Notes under the pieces: model-generated
What the model was told of the DNA's origin: nothing
Database searches by the model: none
The model's input: the letters and a program-made list of their open reading frames with translations, nothing else
DNA from: Cryobacterium sp. N22
GTDB taxonomy: Bacteria > Actinomycetota > Actinomycetes > Actinomycetales > Microbacteriaceae
Assembly: GCF_002929555.1 (NCBI RefSeq)
Contig: NZ_PJJP01000035.1
Location: 165,156-229,155, forward strand
Direction: 5' to 3'
DNA: 64,000 nt
Shown here: positions 44,693-52,861 of the stretch, in pieces
How positions within the stretch are numbered: position 1 is the first letter of the stretch
How the letters are laid out: the number at the start of each line of letters is the position of its first letter
Translations under genes and position numbers: made by a program

Positions 44693-45133
44693 ATGACCAG
44701 CGTCACCCCCCACATCGGTTCGGACGGAACCGACCTGCCCGCCGGCACACCGCGCGGCACCACCGTCATCAACGATGCCGTCGTCGCCAAGATCGCCGGC
44801 CTCGCCGTCCGCGAAGTGACCGGTGTGCACGCCGTCGGTGGCGGCGCCGCTCGCGCCCTGGGGGCCATCCGCGAGGCGCTCAGCAGCACCGACCACAGCC
44901 AGGGCGTGAGCGTCAACGTGACCGGGCCGCTGGTCGCCGTCGAGCTGAGCATCGTGGCCGAGTACCCCCTGCCGCTGCAGCAGGTCGCCGACGACGCCCG
45001 CACCGCGATCATCGACGCCATCGAGACTCTCGTGGGGCTCGAGGTCACCGAGGTCAACGTCACCATCAACGACGTGCACCTGCCCGACGAGACCGACGAG
45101 ACCGACGACACCGGCGAGGTTCCGCACCCATGA
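44693..45133 (+). CDS. Asp23/Gls24-family envelope-stress protein
   Basis: The 146-aa protein is a standard Asp23/Gls24 member: GTTVINDAVVAKIAGLAVRE, VTGVHAVGGGAARALGAI, VSVNVTGPLVAVELSIVAEY and LEVTEVNVTINDVHLPDE. It would anchor to the membrane through partners and protect the envelope. CAGGAGC precedes ATG 44693. The tail (DETDETDDTGE) is acidic. It overlaps the next gene by 4 bp and is divergent from the ECF sigma gene, its likely activator. Confidence 0.9.
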   Translation: MTSVTPHIGSDGTDLPAGTPRGTTVINDAVVAKIAGLAVREVTGVHAVGGGAARALGAIREALSSTDHSQGVSVNVTGPLVAVELSIVAEYPLPLQQVADDARTAIIDAIETLVGLEVTEVNVTINDVHLPDETDETDDTGEVPHP

Positions 45134-45489
45134 GCGGTTCGACAGTGACCGTCGCGCCGCACGGAACAAACCGCATCACCGCCCGCGCGATGAACAGACT
45201 GGTCTCGGCCGTGGCCGCCGACGCCCTCGGCCTGCGGCCCAGCCAGGTCCGGGTCGACCTGGCGGACGCAGCCGGCCGCCTCGACCTCACCGTGCGCACC
45301 CCCATCCGCCTGCTGCCCCGTGACCGGGACGAGACGGATGCGCCGGCCGACGACACCACCCTCGACCGAACCGAACGCGCCCAGCACGACATCCGCGGCA
45401 CCGTGGCCACCCTCACCGGGGCGGACATCGCCGGGGTGACCGTGCGCCTGACCGGCGCCCGTGGCCGACCGCCCAAACGGGTGGACTGA
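45130..45489 (+). CDS. Hypothetical protein of the Asp23 operon
   Basis: The 119-aa protein is not in a family I can name. A basic N-terminal segment (NRITARAMNRLVSAVAADAL) is followed by VRVDLADAAGRLDLTVRTPI, and the C-terminus GADIAGVTVRLTGARGRPPK echoes Asp23-like VNVTxxxVHL strands. It could be a divergent Asp23-type partner. It is translationally coupled (ATGA) to the Asp23 gene and is co-transcribed with the two following genes, which implies an envelope-stress role. Confidence 0.65.
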   Translation: MSGSTVTVAPHGTNRITARAMNRLVSAVAADALGLRPSQVRVDLADAAGRLDLTVRTPIRLLPRDRDETDAPADDTTLDRTERAQHDIRGTVATLTGADIAGVTVRLTGARGRPPKRVD

Positions 45490-45536
45490 CTTCACTTCCC
45501 CACCCTCCGCACGACACCACGAAGGAACAACGAACC

Positions 45537-45989
45537 ATGACCCGCACGATCACCCCCTCGGCACCCGGCACGCTCGCAGCGCGCCAGGCCGTTGCGGCAC
45601 TGCAGCTGCGTCACCCGGTGGGCCGGGCCACCCGGTCCACCTACACGCAGCAGCCGCGCCCGGAGACCGCCTCGTCATGGTCGGTCGTTGCCGTTGCCTT
45701 GGCTTCGGTCATCATCGCCGGATGCCTGTACAGCGGCGCCGAACTCGTTCTCGCGCTGCTCGACCGGCCCCCGCTGATCGCCGCCCCCGGCGATGTCCTG
45801 CGCTACCTGGGCCAGGTGAACCTGAGTACGCCGGCCATGGTGATCCTGGTGGTGGGCGTGGGCACGGTGCTCGTGCTGGCGGCGCTGCAGCCTGAGCGCG
45901 GGGCGCGACCCGAGGTTGACGCCATCACCTACGACTCGTTGCGACCGACGCTCCTTCCCACGGTCATGATCCGCCGCACGGACCTCTGA
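45537..45989 (+). CDS. Membrane protein of the Asp23 operon (AmaP/DUF6286-like)
   Basis: The 150-aa protein has two membrane helices (about residues 48-72, VVAVALASVIIAGCLYSGAE, and 97-115, AMVILVVGVGTVLVLAAL) and a cytoplasmic C-terminus. In other actinobacteria, AmaP or DUF6286 proteins with this layout anchor Asp23 to the membrane. A GAAGGA site precedes the ATG. It lies 47 bp after the previous gene and 58 bp before csbD. The family label is by position and topology, not a clear motif. Confidence 0.65.
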   Translation: MTRTITPSAPGTLAARQAVAALQLRHPVGRATRSTYTQQPRPETASSWSVVAVALASVIIAGCLYSGAELVLALLDRPPLIAAPGDVLRYLGQVNLSTPAMVILVVGVGTVLVLAALQPERGARPEVDAITYDSLRPTLLPTVMIRRTDL

Positions 45990-46047
45990 CCGAACCACCG
46001 ACCAATCCGACCATCCTGAACCACCCCCAAGAGAAAGAGAGAACACG

Positions 46048-46221
46048 ATGAGTGCATCAGACAAGGCCGAGAACACCGCCCAGGACCTCAAGGGCAAGGC
46101 CAAGGAAGCCCTCGGAAAGGTGACCAACGACGACTCCAAGGTCGCTGAGGGCAAGTCCGACCAGGCCGGCGCCAACCTCAAGCAGGCCGGCGAGAACGTC
46201 AAGGACGCGTTCAAGAAGTAG
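46048..46221 (+). CDS. CsbD-family stress protein
   Basis: The 57-aa protein MSASDKAENTAQDLKGKAKE then ALGKVTNDDSKVAEGKSDQA matches CsbD: a highly charged short helical protein induced by general stress. It is cytoplasmic and its role is unknown. An AAGAGAAAGAGAG purine-rich ribosome-binding site precedes the ATG. It ends the Asp23 operon and ends 11 bp from the convergent serine-hydrolase-like gene. It is too small for most gene callers. Confidence 0.9.
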   Translation: MSASDKAENTAQDLKGKAKEALGKVTNDDSKVAEGKSDQAGANLKQAGENVKDAFKK

Positions 46222-46232
46222 GCACCTACCGG

Positions 46233-47594
46233 TCACCCGACCGGCGCCGCCTGATTCACGGCGGTGCCGGTCGGACAGACCGCGTTCAGGCGCATCTGCG
46301 CCGTCGCGTCCTCCGCCGTCCAGGGCAGCTCAATCCCCGCATCCGCCCGCCCGTCCGGCGCGGGCGCATCGGCAGCGATCGCCGCCAGGCGTTGCGCCAG
46401 GACCAGGGCGAACTCCGCACCCGCGCTGGAATCGTTCACCATCACCACCACGGTCAGCCCGCTCTCCGGGTCGGAGAGGGTGGCTGACAGGAAACCGGGG
46501 ATCGCGCCGCCGCCGCCGCGCATCGGCCCCAGTTGCTCGGCCCCCAGCCCATATCGCCGCCACTCCGGGGCGCCGTCTTCCCGCACGCTCCGCCACTGCT
46601 GTTCCACCGCGTCGGGAGAGAGCAATCCCCCGGTGGCCAGCGCCTGCGACCACGTCTTGAGATCGCCGAGGGTGGACACGGCCCCGCCGGCCACCCCGCT
46701 CATGGAGTTGTTCAGCTGCGTCACATCGATCGGACGTGTGCAGTCCGGGGTGCCGGTGTCGAGGGCGACGGCCCAGCCGTTCGGGTGTGCTCCCGGCAGG
46801 TCGAAGTCCCGCGGCTCGGGATACGACGTGTCGCGCAGCCCCAACGGCTCGAACACGTACCGCCGGTAGAGTTCCGGCCAGCCGTCGCCTGTCGCTTCCT
46901 CCAGCGCCATCCCGAGGAGTTGCACGCCGGCGTCGGAACGATTCCACACCCGACCGGGCTGCCCGGCCCTGGTGGACCCGAGACCGCCGGAAACGAGTTC
47001 GAGGGCGGGCCACTGCCGGGTGGGATTGTTGACGAACTGCGACTCGAGGTCGGGATGGCCCAGGCCCGCGGTGTTCTGGCACAGCTGTCGCAGAGTGATG
47101 CCCTGCACCCCGGGCAGTCGGGGCAGGTGCTGCGACACGGGGTCGTCGAGGCCCACGCGCTGCTCCTCCACGAGCCGGAGCAGCACCGTGCAGGTCATCG
47201 CGCCCGTGAGGGTGCCGATGCGAAATCGCATGTCGGTGTTGAGCGCCCCACCACCGGCCGGACGGCCGGTCGCGGGGTCGATGCCGGCCCCCACGGTTCC
47301 CGGGCTCGCCAGCCACTCGCCCGCCCACGGCGCCCACACGCCCGCGATCGCTCCGGTTGCCCCGGCAAGATCCATCCCCTCGACCAGCGCCGCGTCGAGC
47401 GAAGCGACGGTCTCGGCGGCCAGCGCGCCCGATGCCGTGTCCGGGCCGACAGGAAACAGCGCCGCGGCATCCACGCATCCCGCCAGGGGCAGAACGAGAC
47501 TCACCGTCAGCAGGGCCAGCGCGGCCGCCCCCGACCGCCGACGCCGCCGGCTGCGTTGAAGTCCGCCGCGGTGTCGTGCGTTGTGACCTGTCAT
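46233..47594 (-). CDS. Beta-lactamase/R61-fold lipoprotein with lost catalytic motifs
   Basis: The 453-aa protein has a lipobox (LTVSLVLPLAGC, Cys about residue 37) and the serine beta-lactamase/DD-peptidase fold. The catalytic SxxK of the family (FRIGSVTK-type) reads FRIGTLTGAMTC here, so both Ser and Lys are gone. The YxN motif reads WNRSDAG, and the third HxG motif reads RGGGGAIPGFLS. It is therefore probably a pseudoenzyme, perhaps a penicillin- or peptidoglycan-binding scaffold. ATG 47594 is taken; ATG 47627 behind GGGGGTGGA is equally possible. Confidence 0.85.
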   Translation of the reverse strand: MTGHNARHRGGLQRSRRRRRSGAAALALLTVSLVLPLAGCVDAAALFPVGPDTASGALAAETVASLDAALVEGMDLAGATGAIAGVWAPWAGEWLASPGTVGAGIDPATGRPAGGGALNTDMRFRIGTLTGAMTCTVLLRLVEEQRVGLDDPVSQHLPRLPGVQGITLRQLCQNTAGLGHPDLESQFVNNPTRQWPALELVSGGLGSTRAGQPGRVWNRSDAGVQLLGMALEEATGDGWPELYRRYVFEPLGLRDTSYPEPRDFDLPGAHPNGWAVALDTGTPDCTRPIDVTQLNNSMSGVAGGAVSTLGDLKTWSQALATGGLLSPDAVEQQWRSVREDGAPEWRRYGLGAEQLGPMRGGGGAIPGFLSATLSDPESGLTVVVMVNDSSAGAEFALVLAQRLAAIAADAPAPDGRADAGIELPWTAEDATAQMRLNAVCPTGTAVNQAAPVG

Positions 47595-47736
47595 GGCGAC
47601 CCGATGCCCATCCCGTGCCCCCTGCATTCCACCCCCGCGGGGAATGCCGGAAGGGCCCATTGCCGGGAGTGTACCCAGAGCCGGCGCCCGTCGCGCCCGC
47701 GGCGACGCGAAGCCCAGTCGGTGCAATACTGGGCGC

Positions 47737-48402
47737 ATGATCCGCGCAGGGACGGGTCGCTCGCGCTGCTTCACGGCCCCCCGACTCGGCAGAGTGCTTC
47801 TCGTGCTGGTCGGCGCCGCAGTGACGCTGACCGCCTGCGGCGCACCGCTGATCCCCTCCCTCGAGCCGACGGACACCCCAACGGCCTTGCCCTCCGCATC
47901 GCCGATACCCACGCCAACGCCGTCGAGCGTCCCTTCGCCGGAGCCGCCGGGTGACCCTCGCGCTGCATCCGCCTGCACCGCCGACGGGCTAGCTTTCGCC
48001 CTGCAGGAACGGCCAGGCGACAGCGGCGCGGGAAACTTCTTCTGGGACCTCTCCGTGACCAACTCCGGCGCCGTCGCCTGCACCGCCAACGGATATCCCA
48101 CCGTGCAGTTGGTCTCCGCCGACACCGGCCAGCCCATCGGCGCCGCGTCTGGGCTGGAACCGCGTGCCGCACCGTTGGCCGTGGTGCTGCAGCCCGGCGA
48201 CTCGGCTTTCAGCCTGCTGCACCTCACCAGGGCCGCGGCGTATGGCTGCCCGCTCATCCCGGTCACCGAGCTCGCCGTGATGCCGCCGAACACCGGCCAG
48301 ACCAGCCGGGTCGCCACACCTCATCCCATCGACGGCTGCGCCGACCCCGCCATCCAGCTCGTGCGCGCCGGCGCCTTCGCCGCGGCTCCGGTGGTCTTCT
48401 GA
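47737..48402 (+). CDS. DUF4232 lipoprotein
   Basis: The 221-aa protein has a lipobox (AAVTLTACGAP, Cys about residue 34), a Pro/Ser/Thr-rich linker (PSASPIPTPTPSSVPSPEPP) and a DUF4232 beta-sandwich with GNFFWDLSVTNSGAVACTAN, GYPTVQLVSADTG and AYGCPLIPVTELAV, with conserved Cys forming a disulfide. It is surface-anchored and its role is unknown. AATACT at 47725-47730 lies 6 nt before the ATG, so the mRNA is probably leaderless. It diverges from the pseudoenzyme gene. Confidence 0.85.
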   Translation: MIRAGTGRSRCFTAPRLGRVLLVLVGAAVTLTACGAPLIPSLEPTDTPTALPSASPIPTPTPSSVPSPEPPGDPRAASACTADGLAFALQERPGDSGAGNFFWDLSVTNSGAVACTANGYPTVQLVSADTGQPIGAASGLEPRAAPLAVVLQPGDSAFSLLHLTRAAAYGCPLIPVTELAVMPPNTGQTSRVATPHPIDGCADPAIQLVRAGAFAAAPVVF

Positions 48403-48439
48403 CCCGCGCCCGTTCCGAGCAGAATTCACCCCGAACGAG

Positions 48440-48448
48440 TTATCCACA
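48440..48448 (+). promoter_or_regulatory. Single DnaA-box consensus upstream of the HNH gene
   Basis: TTATCCACA is a perfect DnaA-box nonamer about 50 bp before the HNH-nuclease start. It is alone and may be chance, but the same nonamer occurs in the cluster at 1888-1896. A TACTCT -10 (48486-48491) follows 6 nt before the nuclease ATG. Confidence 0.3.
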
Positions 48449-48497
48449 ACCCGAGATTTGCTCACACAGGAGTTCGATATCGGGATACTCTCACTGC

Positions 48498-50204
48498 ATG
48501 TCAACCATCGAAGATGTATTCGCTCCCGAGGCCGGGTCAGGCGCCCGGTCCGGCCCGGTGGCCGGCGGTGTGGGCCTGGTGGCCGGCGGTGACGCGTCGG
48601 CGGATGCGCTGGTGGTGGCGGTCGCGGCCGTCGCGGGGTTGGGCGGCTGCAGCGCCGACTACGACGCCCTCTCCGATGCCGCGGTCTTGACCGGCCAACG
48701 AGACCTGGCCCGGCTGCGGAACCTGGTCGAGACCCGGGCGGTGTGGCTGGCGAAGACCCTCGCGTACCGGTCCCGCCCGGAGTTGGGCCAGAAGGGTCTG
48801 GCCGCGCAGCAGGGATTCATTTCCCCCGACGCGCTGATCCAGAAGGTGACCGGGGCGACGAAGTCCGATGCCCGCAAGCTCGTCGACGTGGGCCGGATGC
48901 TCGCCCAGACCGAGGCGGCCGAAGCCGAAGCCGCCGCTGCAGCAGCCGAAGCAACAGCTGCGGCCGAGGAAGACGGCGAACCGGGTAAGGCCGGCGAACC
49001 CGGTGCGGCCGGTGGTGCCGGTGACGAACCGGCGGAGCTGCCCTGGTACGCGCCGATCACGCACGCCATCACCGACGGCACCCTGACGGTGGTCGCGGCG
49101 CACGCGATCCGCACCGGGCTGGGCGATATCGACGCCGTCGTCCCCGGATCGGCCCTCGCCGAGGCCGTGCAGACCCTGCTGGCCGAGGCACGGACCATGA
49201 ACGTGGACAGTCTCTTGAAGCGCTCCCGCCGGATGCGCGACAGCCTCGACGAGGCCGGCATCGCGGTGCGGGAGCAGAAGGCCTGGGACGACCGGTACCT
49301 GCGCATCTGGACACTGCCCACCGGGCAGGTCTGCATCAACGGGATGTTCCCGCCGGAACAGGGCGAATTCATCGTCTCCACCTTCGACAGCCTCACCAGC
49401 CCACGCCGCGGCGGGGTGCACTTCGTCGACCCGGCCCGCGCCGCCTGGGCGCAGTCCGTGCGCGATGACCCCCGCAGCACCGGGCAGCTCACCGCGGACA
49501 ACTTCCTCGACCTGCTCAAAGCCGGCACCACGGTCAACCCGAACCGCATGCTCGGCGGCCGCACACCGGCCGTGCGCATCCTCAAAACCTTCAGCCCCAC
49601 CCCCGCACCCACCGGCACAGCATCCACCGGAGCAGCACCCACCGGCCAAACCACCGGCCAGCCCGGCGCGGAGCGCACCAGCCAGCCCGACGGCCGGCCC
49701 GCGGAGCTGGAGCTGCGCGACCCGACCCAGATCCTCACACCGCTGCCGGGCGGCACCGGGCACGGCTACCTCGAGGGCAACCCCGCACCCGTGTCCCTAC
49801 CCACCATCGAACGCCTCATCTGCGACTCCGGCACCATCGACATCACCTTCGACCCCCACGGCCAACCGATCGACGTCGGCCGCGAGGAACGCCTCTTCAC
49901 CCCCGGGCAACGCATCGCCCTGGCCGCCCGCGACGGCGGCTGCCGCTGGGGCGACTGCGACAAACCACCCACGCTGACCGAAGCCCACCACATCCGACAC
50001 TGGGCCCGCGACCACGGCACCACCGACCTGCGCCTCGGCATCCTCCTCTGCAACCCGCACCACCGACTCCTGCACAACCAGGGCTGGCAAATCTTCGAAC
50101 ACCACAACCGATACTGGCTACGACCACCGGCAACCATCGACCCCGGACAATCGCTCATCGAAATGCGCAGCAAGAGCCCCGCCGCAAGCCAACAGCACCC
50201 CTGA
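48498..50204 (+). CDS. DUF222/HNH endonuclease (13E12 family)
   Basis: The 568-aa protein has the DUF222 helical domain (about residues 30-330) and a C-terminal HNH motif: RDGGCRWGDCDKPPTLTEAH-HIRHW, then GILLCNPHHRLLHNQGW with Cys pairs and His. This is the 13E12 repeat family abundant in actinobacteria, of unproven biological role. A 60-residue Ala/Glu/Gly-rich linker (EAEAAAAAAEATAAAEEDGE) and a Pro/Thr-rich segment (APTGTASTGAAPTGQT) interrupt it. The start fits a leaderless mRNA. Confidence 0.92.
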   Translation: MSTIEDVFAPEAGSGARSGPVAGGVGLVAGGDASADALVVAVAAVAGLGGCSADYDALSDAAVLTGQRDLARLRNLVETRAVWLAKTLAYRSRPELGQKGLAAQQGFISPDALIQKVTGATKSDARKLVDVGRMLAQTEAAEAEAAAAAAEATAAAEEDGEPGKAGEPGAAGGAGDEPAELPWYAPITHAITDGTLTVVAAHAIRTGLGDIDAVVPGSALAEAVQTLLAEARTMNVDSLLKRSRRMRDSLDEAGIAVREQKAWDDRYLRIWTLPTGQVCINGMFPPEQGEFIVSTFDSLTSPRRGGVHFVDPARAAWAQSVRDDPRSTGQLTADNFLDLLKAGTTVNPNRMLGGRTPAVRILKTFSPTPAPTGTASTGAAPTGQTTGQPGAERTSQPDGRPAELELRDPTQILTPLPGGTGHGYLEGNPAPVSLPTIERLICDSGTIDITFDPHGQPIDVGREERLFTPGQRIALAARDGGCRWGDCDKPPTLTEAHHIRHWARDHGTTDLRLGILLCNPHHRLLHNQGWQIFEHHNRYWLRPPATIDPGQSLIEMRSKSPAASQQHP

Positions 50205-50262
50205 CCGGCCGCCGGGACAAGCCACCGGGACCAGCCGAATCCGTGGGTCGTTCGGGAGCGGG

Positions 50263-51630
50263 TCAGGCGCCCTCGACGGCGGGGGTGACGCGCAGACCTT
50301 CCATGAAGCGGAGCACGTTCTCGTCGACGATGATGTCACTCGGGCGCAGCGGCCGGGTGAGGTAGAGGCCGTTGAGGCTGGTCAGCCGGCTCAGCGCCAC
50401 ATAGGTCTGGCCGGGGCTGAACACCCGGGTGCCGAGGTCGACGATTGCCCGCTCGTAGGTGGCGCCCTGCGACTTGTGAATCGTGACCGCCCAAGCCAGC
50501 CGCAGCGGGAACTGGGTGAACTCGGCCACCACGTCCTTGCTGAGCTTTTTCGTCGCCGCGTTGTAGGTGTACTTGAACTTCTCCCACACCGTGGGCTCCA
50601 CCTCGTGGGTGGTGCCGTCGATGTCGACGTACACGGTGGAATCGACCCTCGTCACGGTGCCGATGGTGCCGTTCACCCAGCGCGGACCCCCGTCGAGCGG
50701 GTTGTCGTTACGCAGGAACATCACCTGGGCACCGACCTTGAGTTCGAGAACCTCGTCGGCCGGAAAGGTGCGCCCACCGAAGTCGCCGGTGACTTCGGCC
50801 TTGGCCGAGAGGGATTTACCGGACAGCCTCTTGAGCGCGGCAGCGTTGATGCGGTTGACCGCGTCGTTGCGGGTAGCCAGCGTGATGACGCCCTCGCTCG
50901 GCGGGGTACGCGCTCCCGCACCGTTGAGCGCCCCACCGATCTCTTGCGTCACCTGGCCATAACGCACGGCATTGAGCATCGTCTTGAAGCCGGCGTCGTG
51001 CTGGCGGTGGATCTCGGTGAGTTCGAAGATCTTCAGCTCGGCGCTCTGCCACACCTTCGCGTCGAAGAACCACATCGAGCGGTAGGTGTCGGCGAAATAG
51101 GCACGCTCTTCGGGGTCGCCCGGCACCGGAGCGAGCTGGTACGGGTCGCCGAAGAGCACGATCTGCACGCCGCCGAACGTGTCGTGCGGGCGCTGCCTGG
51201 CCTGACGGAGGCTGCGGTCGATGGCGTCCATCAGGTCCGCGTTGACCATGGAGACCTCGTCGATGACGACGGTGTCGATCGTGTTGAGCAGTTTGCGCAG
51301 TTGATCGTTCTGGTCGATGGCGTGATCGGCGATGACGCCGATCGGCAGCCGGAACAACGAGTGCAGGGTCTGGCCGCCCACGTTCAGGGCTGCGACGCCG
51401 GTCGGCGCCGCGATGACGATCTGCTTGCTGGTGTTCCAGGAGAGGTGGTTGAGCAGCGTGGACTTACCGGTTCCGGCCCGGCCGGTGACGAAGACGTTCT
51501 GCTTGGTGCCCTCAATCGCGGCGAACACTTCGGCCTGCTCGCGCGAAAGCGGAATCTCGGGGGGAAGCGCGGTCACGGGGGAACTTTCGGTGGGATGCGG
51601 GGCGATGCGGGGCGGAGGCACGAGGAGCAT
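50263..51630 (-). CDS. PIF1-like helicase/AAA family ATPase
   Basis: The 455-aa SF1 helicase has motif I GRAGTGKST (about residues 50-58), motif Ia APTGVAALNVGG, DEAD-type DEVSMVN, motif III GDPYQLAPVP, RDH motif and C-terminal motif AWAVTIHKSQGATYE plus YVALSR. The layout is that of Pif1/RecD2-like 5'-3' helicases. GGAAGGG precedes ATG 51630; the frame to 52713 is shadow. It lies tail to tail with the HNH nuclease (58 bp). A recombination or replication-fork role is likely. Confidence 0.92.
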   Translation of the reverse strand: MLLVPPPRIAPHPTESSPVTALPPEIPLSREQAEVFAAIEGTKQNVFVTGRAGTGKSTLLNHLSWNTSKQIVIAAPTGVAALNVGGQTLHSLFRLPIGVIADHAIDQNDQLRKLLNTIDTVVIDEVSMVNADLMDAIDRSLRQARQRPHDTFGGVQIVLFGDPYQLAPVPGDPEERAYFADTYRSMWFFDAKVWQSAELKIFELTEIHRQHDAGFKTMLNAVRYGQVTQEIGGALNGAGARTPPSEGVITLATRNDAVNRINAAALKRLSGKSLSAKAEVTGDFGGRTFPADEVLELKVGAQVMFLRNDNPLDGGPRWVNGTIGTVTRVDSTVYVDIDGTTHEVEPTVWEKFKYTYNAATKKLSKDVVAEFTQFPLRLAWAVTIHKSQGATYERAIVDLGTRVFSPGQTYVALSRLTSLNGLYLTRPLRPSDIIVDENVLRFMEGLRVTPAVEGA

Positions 51631-51768
51631 CGCGTTTCCCTTCCACTGTAACCGTCCGGCCGGGGGCCTACCCACTACCCGGCCTGCCGGTGGATAACTC
51701 ACCGAGGCCGGCGGAACCGGGCGACGCATCCGCACCGTGCCCGAAGGTGGCCCCCGTAGGATGTGGAG

Positions 51769-52839
51769 GTGAGCTACGGGGTCGGTAACGGGGTGCGGCG
51801 GGCGCGCTATCTGCGTGCCGCGATCGCGGTGTGTGTTGTCTGCGCCATGCTCGGCGCCGCCCTGGTCGCCACCATCGGCGCTCTCAACCGCGATCTGTAC
51901 AGCCCCGCCGGGTTCGTGCGGCAGTACCTCGACGCGCTGGCCACCCACAACACCGACACCGCGCTGGCACTTCCCGGCGCGGAACCGACGGACGCCGACC
52001 TCGAAGCGGCCGGTCTGCCCCAGGACCTGCCGCGCACGCTGCTGCGCCCCTCGGTGCTGAGCTCGATCACCGACATCGAATTCGTCAGCGACACGGCCAG
52101 CTCCGCGGACACCGAGGTGGGCCAGAAGAGCCAGCACACCGTGGTGTTCGACTTCAACCTGGACGGCACTGCCACCTCGATGGAGTTCACCGTGGAACGA
52201 CTCGGCACCGTTGCCGGCCTGTTCAGCACCTGGGGCTTCGCCACGAGTCCCCTGGCCGTGCTGCAGGTCACGGTGCTGCACGAGGCCGACTTCTCGGTGA
52301 ACGGCCTCACCCTCGACACCCGGGCCCACGCCGCGGCCGACGCCCCGATCACGTTCTCGAACCGGGGCGCCTACCTGGCCTTCGCCCCGGCGGTCTACGA
52401 CGTCTCCCACGATTCGGCGTTGCTCACCGCGCCCGTGCACAGTGTGCCGGTCGTCACCTCCGGCGCCGCCGAGGTTACCGTGGACGCGGTCCCCAACAAG
52501 ACTTTCACCAGTCAGGTGCAGACCAAGCTCAACGAGTTCCTCGACGAATGCGCCACCCAGCAGGTGCTGCAACCGTCGAACTGCCCCTTCGGCATCGAGA
52601 TCGACAACAGGGTCAAGTCCGCCCCGGCGTGGTCGATCGCGCAGTACCCGGAGGTCGTCCTCACCGGCGGCGAGACGGCCTTCGACATGCCCAGCACCGG
52701 GGGTCAGGCTCACATCGTGGTCGACGTGCAGTCACTGTACGACGGCGATCTGAGCACCCGCGATGAGGATGTCCCGTTCTCGGTGGCCCTCACCGTCACG
52801 ATCCAGCCCGACGGCGCCCTGGCCATCCAGCTGCGCTAG
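51769..52839 (+). CDS. Membrane-anchored unknown protein, 356 aa
   Basis: The protein has one N-terminal helix (AIAVCVVCAMLGAALVATIG, about residues 18-38), then a large outer region of beta-rich repeats (for example HTVVFDFNLDGTATSMEFTV, VTVDAVPNKTFTSQVQTKLN). Two Cys (LDECATQQ and PSNCPFGIEID) may form a disulfide. I do not recognise it. TAGGAT at 51757-51762 lies 6 nt before GTG 51769, so the start is probably leaderless; GTG 51763 is an alternative. It ends tail to tail with the CopD-CtaG gene. Confidence 0.7.
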   Translation: MSYGVGNGVRRARYLRAAIAVCVVCAMLGAALVATIGALNRDLYSPAGFVRQYLDALATHNTDTALALPGAEPTDADLEAAGLPQDLPRTLLRPSVLSSITDIEFVSDTASSADTEVGQKSQHTVVFDFNLDGTATSMEFTVERLGTVAGLFSTWGFATSPLAVLQVTVLHEADFSVNGLTLDTRAHAAADAPITFSNRGAYLAFAPAVYDVSHDSALLTAPVHSVPVVTSGAAEVTVDAVPNKTFTSQVQTKLNEFLDECATQQVLQPSNCPFGIEIDNRVKSAPAWSIAQYPEVVLTGGETAFDMPSTGGQAHIVVDVQSLYDGDLSTRDEDVPFSVALTVTIQPDGALAIQLR

Positions 52840-52861
52840 CGGCACCCGGCCGGCTCCGGCG

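Noticed and set aside
48471..48490. Possible LexA/SOS box before the HNH nuclease
   Set aside because: GTTCGATATCGGGAT lacks the GAAC-N4-GTTC symmetry; only the 8-bp CGATATCG is palindromic.
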